Shown here piece after piece: positions 4,904 through 5,879 of a DNA stretch of 5,879 bases. The stretch comes from Deltaproteobacteria bacterium (GTDB taxonomy: Bacteria; Desulfobacterota; Syntrophia; Syntrophales; Smithellaceae): the NCBI GenBank assembly GCA_017860985.1, contig JAGFXG010000088.1:1-5879 (forward strand). Direction: 5' to 3'. The number at the start of each line of letters is the position of its first letter. Positions within the stretch are counted from its first letter, which is position 1. The position numbers were made by a program, and so were the translations under genes. A model generated the notes under the pieces. The model ran no database searches. It was not told the DNA's origin and saw only the letters and a program-made list of their open reading frames with translations.

Positions 4904-5879
4904 ATGAAAAAAATGCAAAATAGTTTTTTTTCAACAATGTTATTCTCGGTTATTGTTACAACCTTATTTGTTTTTATGGCGGGAACGCTTGTTTTTGCGG
5001 CACCCCCGATCAAAATTGGCGCACTGTTTTCTGTTTCCGGCCCGGCGGCATTCTTGGGTGAACCGGAACGCAACACAGCGCAGATGGTGGTTAATGAGAT
5101 TAACAAAGCCGGCGGCATTAAAGGTCGCAAACTGGAACTGGTTGTCATTGACACGCAGGGTGATCCGGCCAAAGCCGTCCAGGGCGCAAATAAACTCATT
5201 AAAGATGATAAAGTCGTGGCGATTATCGGTCCCAGTACGACTGGCGATTCCATGGCCATCATTCCGGTTGTCGAAAAGGCGGAGATACCTCTTATTTCCT
5301 GCGCTGCCGGAAGCAAGATAACAGAACCGATAAAAAAATGGGTCTTTAAAACAGCACAGAACGACGGTCTGGCTGTGGCAAAAATTTATGAATACCTGAA
5401 TAAACAGAAAATCGGTAAGATAGCCATCCTGACGGTATCTGACGGATTTGGTTCTTCGGGACGCGAACAGCTTGTTGCTCATGCTAAAGAATTCGGCATA
5501 GATATCATTTCCAATGAAACCTATGGGCCGAAAGATACGGATATGACCGCGCAATTAACCAAGATTCGCGCCGGCGGCGCACAGGCGATTATCTGCTGGG
5601 GAACCAATCCTGGACCCGCAGTGGTTGCCCGCAACATCAAGCAACTGGGAATAAAACTTCCCCTGTTTATGAGTCATGGCGTATCCTCCAAGAAATTTAT
5701 TGAGCTGGCGGGTGATGCCGCAGAAGGGATCATGCTTCCTTCCGGCCGTGTTATTGTTGCGAACCAGATGCCTAACACCGATCCCCAAAAAAAGGCGCTT
5801 TTAAGTTACGTCAGCAGCTATAAAAAAGTATACAAGGTCGATGGTGATCATTTCGGCGGACATGCCTGGGATGCAATCA
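4904..5879 (+). CDS. Branched-chain amino acid-type ABC transporter substrate-binding protein, C-terminus cut by window edge
   Basis: 325 residues are visible and the frame is open to the window end; the family is usually about 370-400, so some 50-70 residues are missing. It begins MKKMQNSFFS, has a long hydrophobic core (about 12-30) and a cleavage-like LVFAAPP, so a Sec signal peptide ending near residue 32 is expected, with a periplasmic product. The mature part has the type I binding-protein (Peripla_BP_6, LivK-like) pattern: IKIGALFSVSGPAAFLGE (36-53), NKAGGIKGRKLELVVIDTQGD (67-87), AIIGPSTTGDSMA (106-118), IPLISCAAG (128-136) and KTAQND (149-154). The partner permeases and ATPases would be expected downstream, outside the window. 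The ligand cannot be told from sequence; relatives bind branched-chain amino acids, amides, urea or aromatic acids. The start follows GGAGGAG about 8 nt upstream. Codon use and style do not stand out from the neighbours. Confidence 0.93.
   Translation, partial: MKKMQNSFFSTMLFSVIVTTLFVFMAGTLVFAAPPIKIGALFSVSGPAAFLGEPERNTAQMVVNEINKAGGIKGRKLELVVIDTQGDPAKAVQGANKLIKDDKVVAIIGPSTTGDSMAIIPVVEKAEIPLISCAAGSKITEPIKKWVFKTAQNDGLAVAKIYEYLNKQKIGKIAILTVSDGFGSSGREQLVAHAKEFGIDIISNETYGPKDTDMTAQLTKIRAGGAQAIICWGTNPGPAVVARNIKQLGIKLPLFMSHGVSSKKFIELAGDAAEGIMLPSGRVIVANQMPNTDPQKKALLSYVSSYKKVYKVDGDHFGGHAWDAI

Noticed and set aside
4831..5554. Minus-strand open frames of 161 and 196 codons opposite the substrate-binding protein gene
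   Set aside because: They are shadows of a well-supported coding frame with a signal peptide and conserved binding-protein motifs on the plus strand.

Overview
The window looks like an ordinary chromosomal stretch of a bacterium. It holds a leftward histidine-biosynthesis cluster (minus strand, about 1-4130) and, across a roughly 200 bp divergent AT-rich intergenic region, two rightward genes (plus strand, 4331 to the window end). Moderate base composition, strong GGAGG/AAGGAG-type ribosome binding sites, a long-form HisG, and a his cluster running into hinT and yqeY all suggest a Gram-negative anaerobe of the deltaproteobacterial/Desulfobacterota type (Syntrophus/Smithella-like). That assignment is an inference from gene content and protein style, not something the sequence proves.

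The minus-strand cluster, in transcription order, is hisI (PR-AMP cyclohydrolase), hisG (ATP phosphoribosyltransferase, long form), hisB (imidazoleglycerol-phosphate dehydratase), an unrecognised exported protein with a CPxCG motif, hisA (ProFAR isomerase), hinT (HIT-family nucleotide-binding protein) and yqeY (GatB/YqeY-like, cut by the left edge). Spacing is tight: hisI and hisG overlap by ATGA, most other gaps are 14-22 nt, and only the exported-protein/hisA gap reaches 73 nt. One transcript is therefore likely. A good candidate promoter (TTGATC-16-TATAAT) lies about 155 bp upstream of hisI. HisG, HisI, HisA and HisB supply steps 1, 3, 4 and 6 of the pathway from PRPP and ATP. HisE, HisH/HisF, HisC and HisD are not in the window and must be encoded elsewhere if the pathway is complete.

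On the plus strand, a 96-residue protein with two hydrophobic segments and a charged coiled-coil tail (4331-4621) is followed by a 282 bp gap. The gap carries a consensus-like promoter (TTGACA-17-TATTAC), an 11 bp stem-loop and a pair of 10-nt direct repeats. It leads into a periplasmic substrate-binding protein of the branched-chain amino acid ABC transporter type (4904 to the edge, incomplete at its C-terminus).

I found no mobile element, CRISPR array, tRNA or rRNA, and no evidence of a dramatic new system. The points most worth a second look are the exported CPxCG protein embedded in the his cluster, the unusual his gene set, and the structured leader of the transporter gene.
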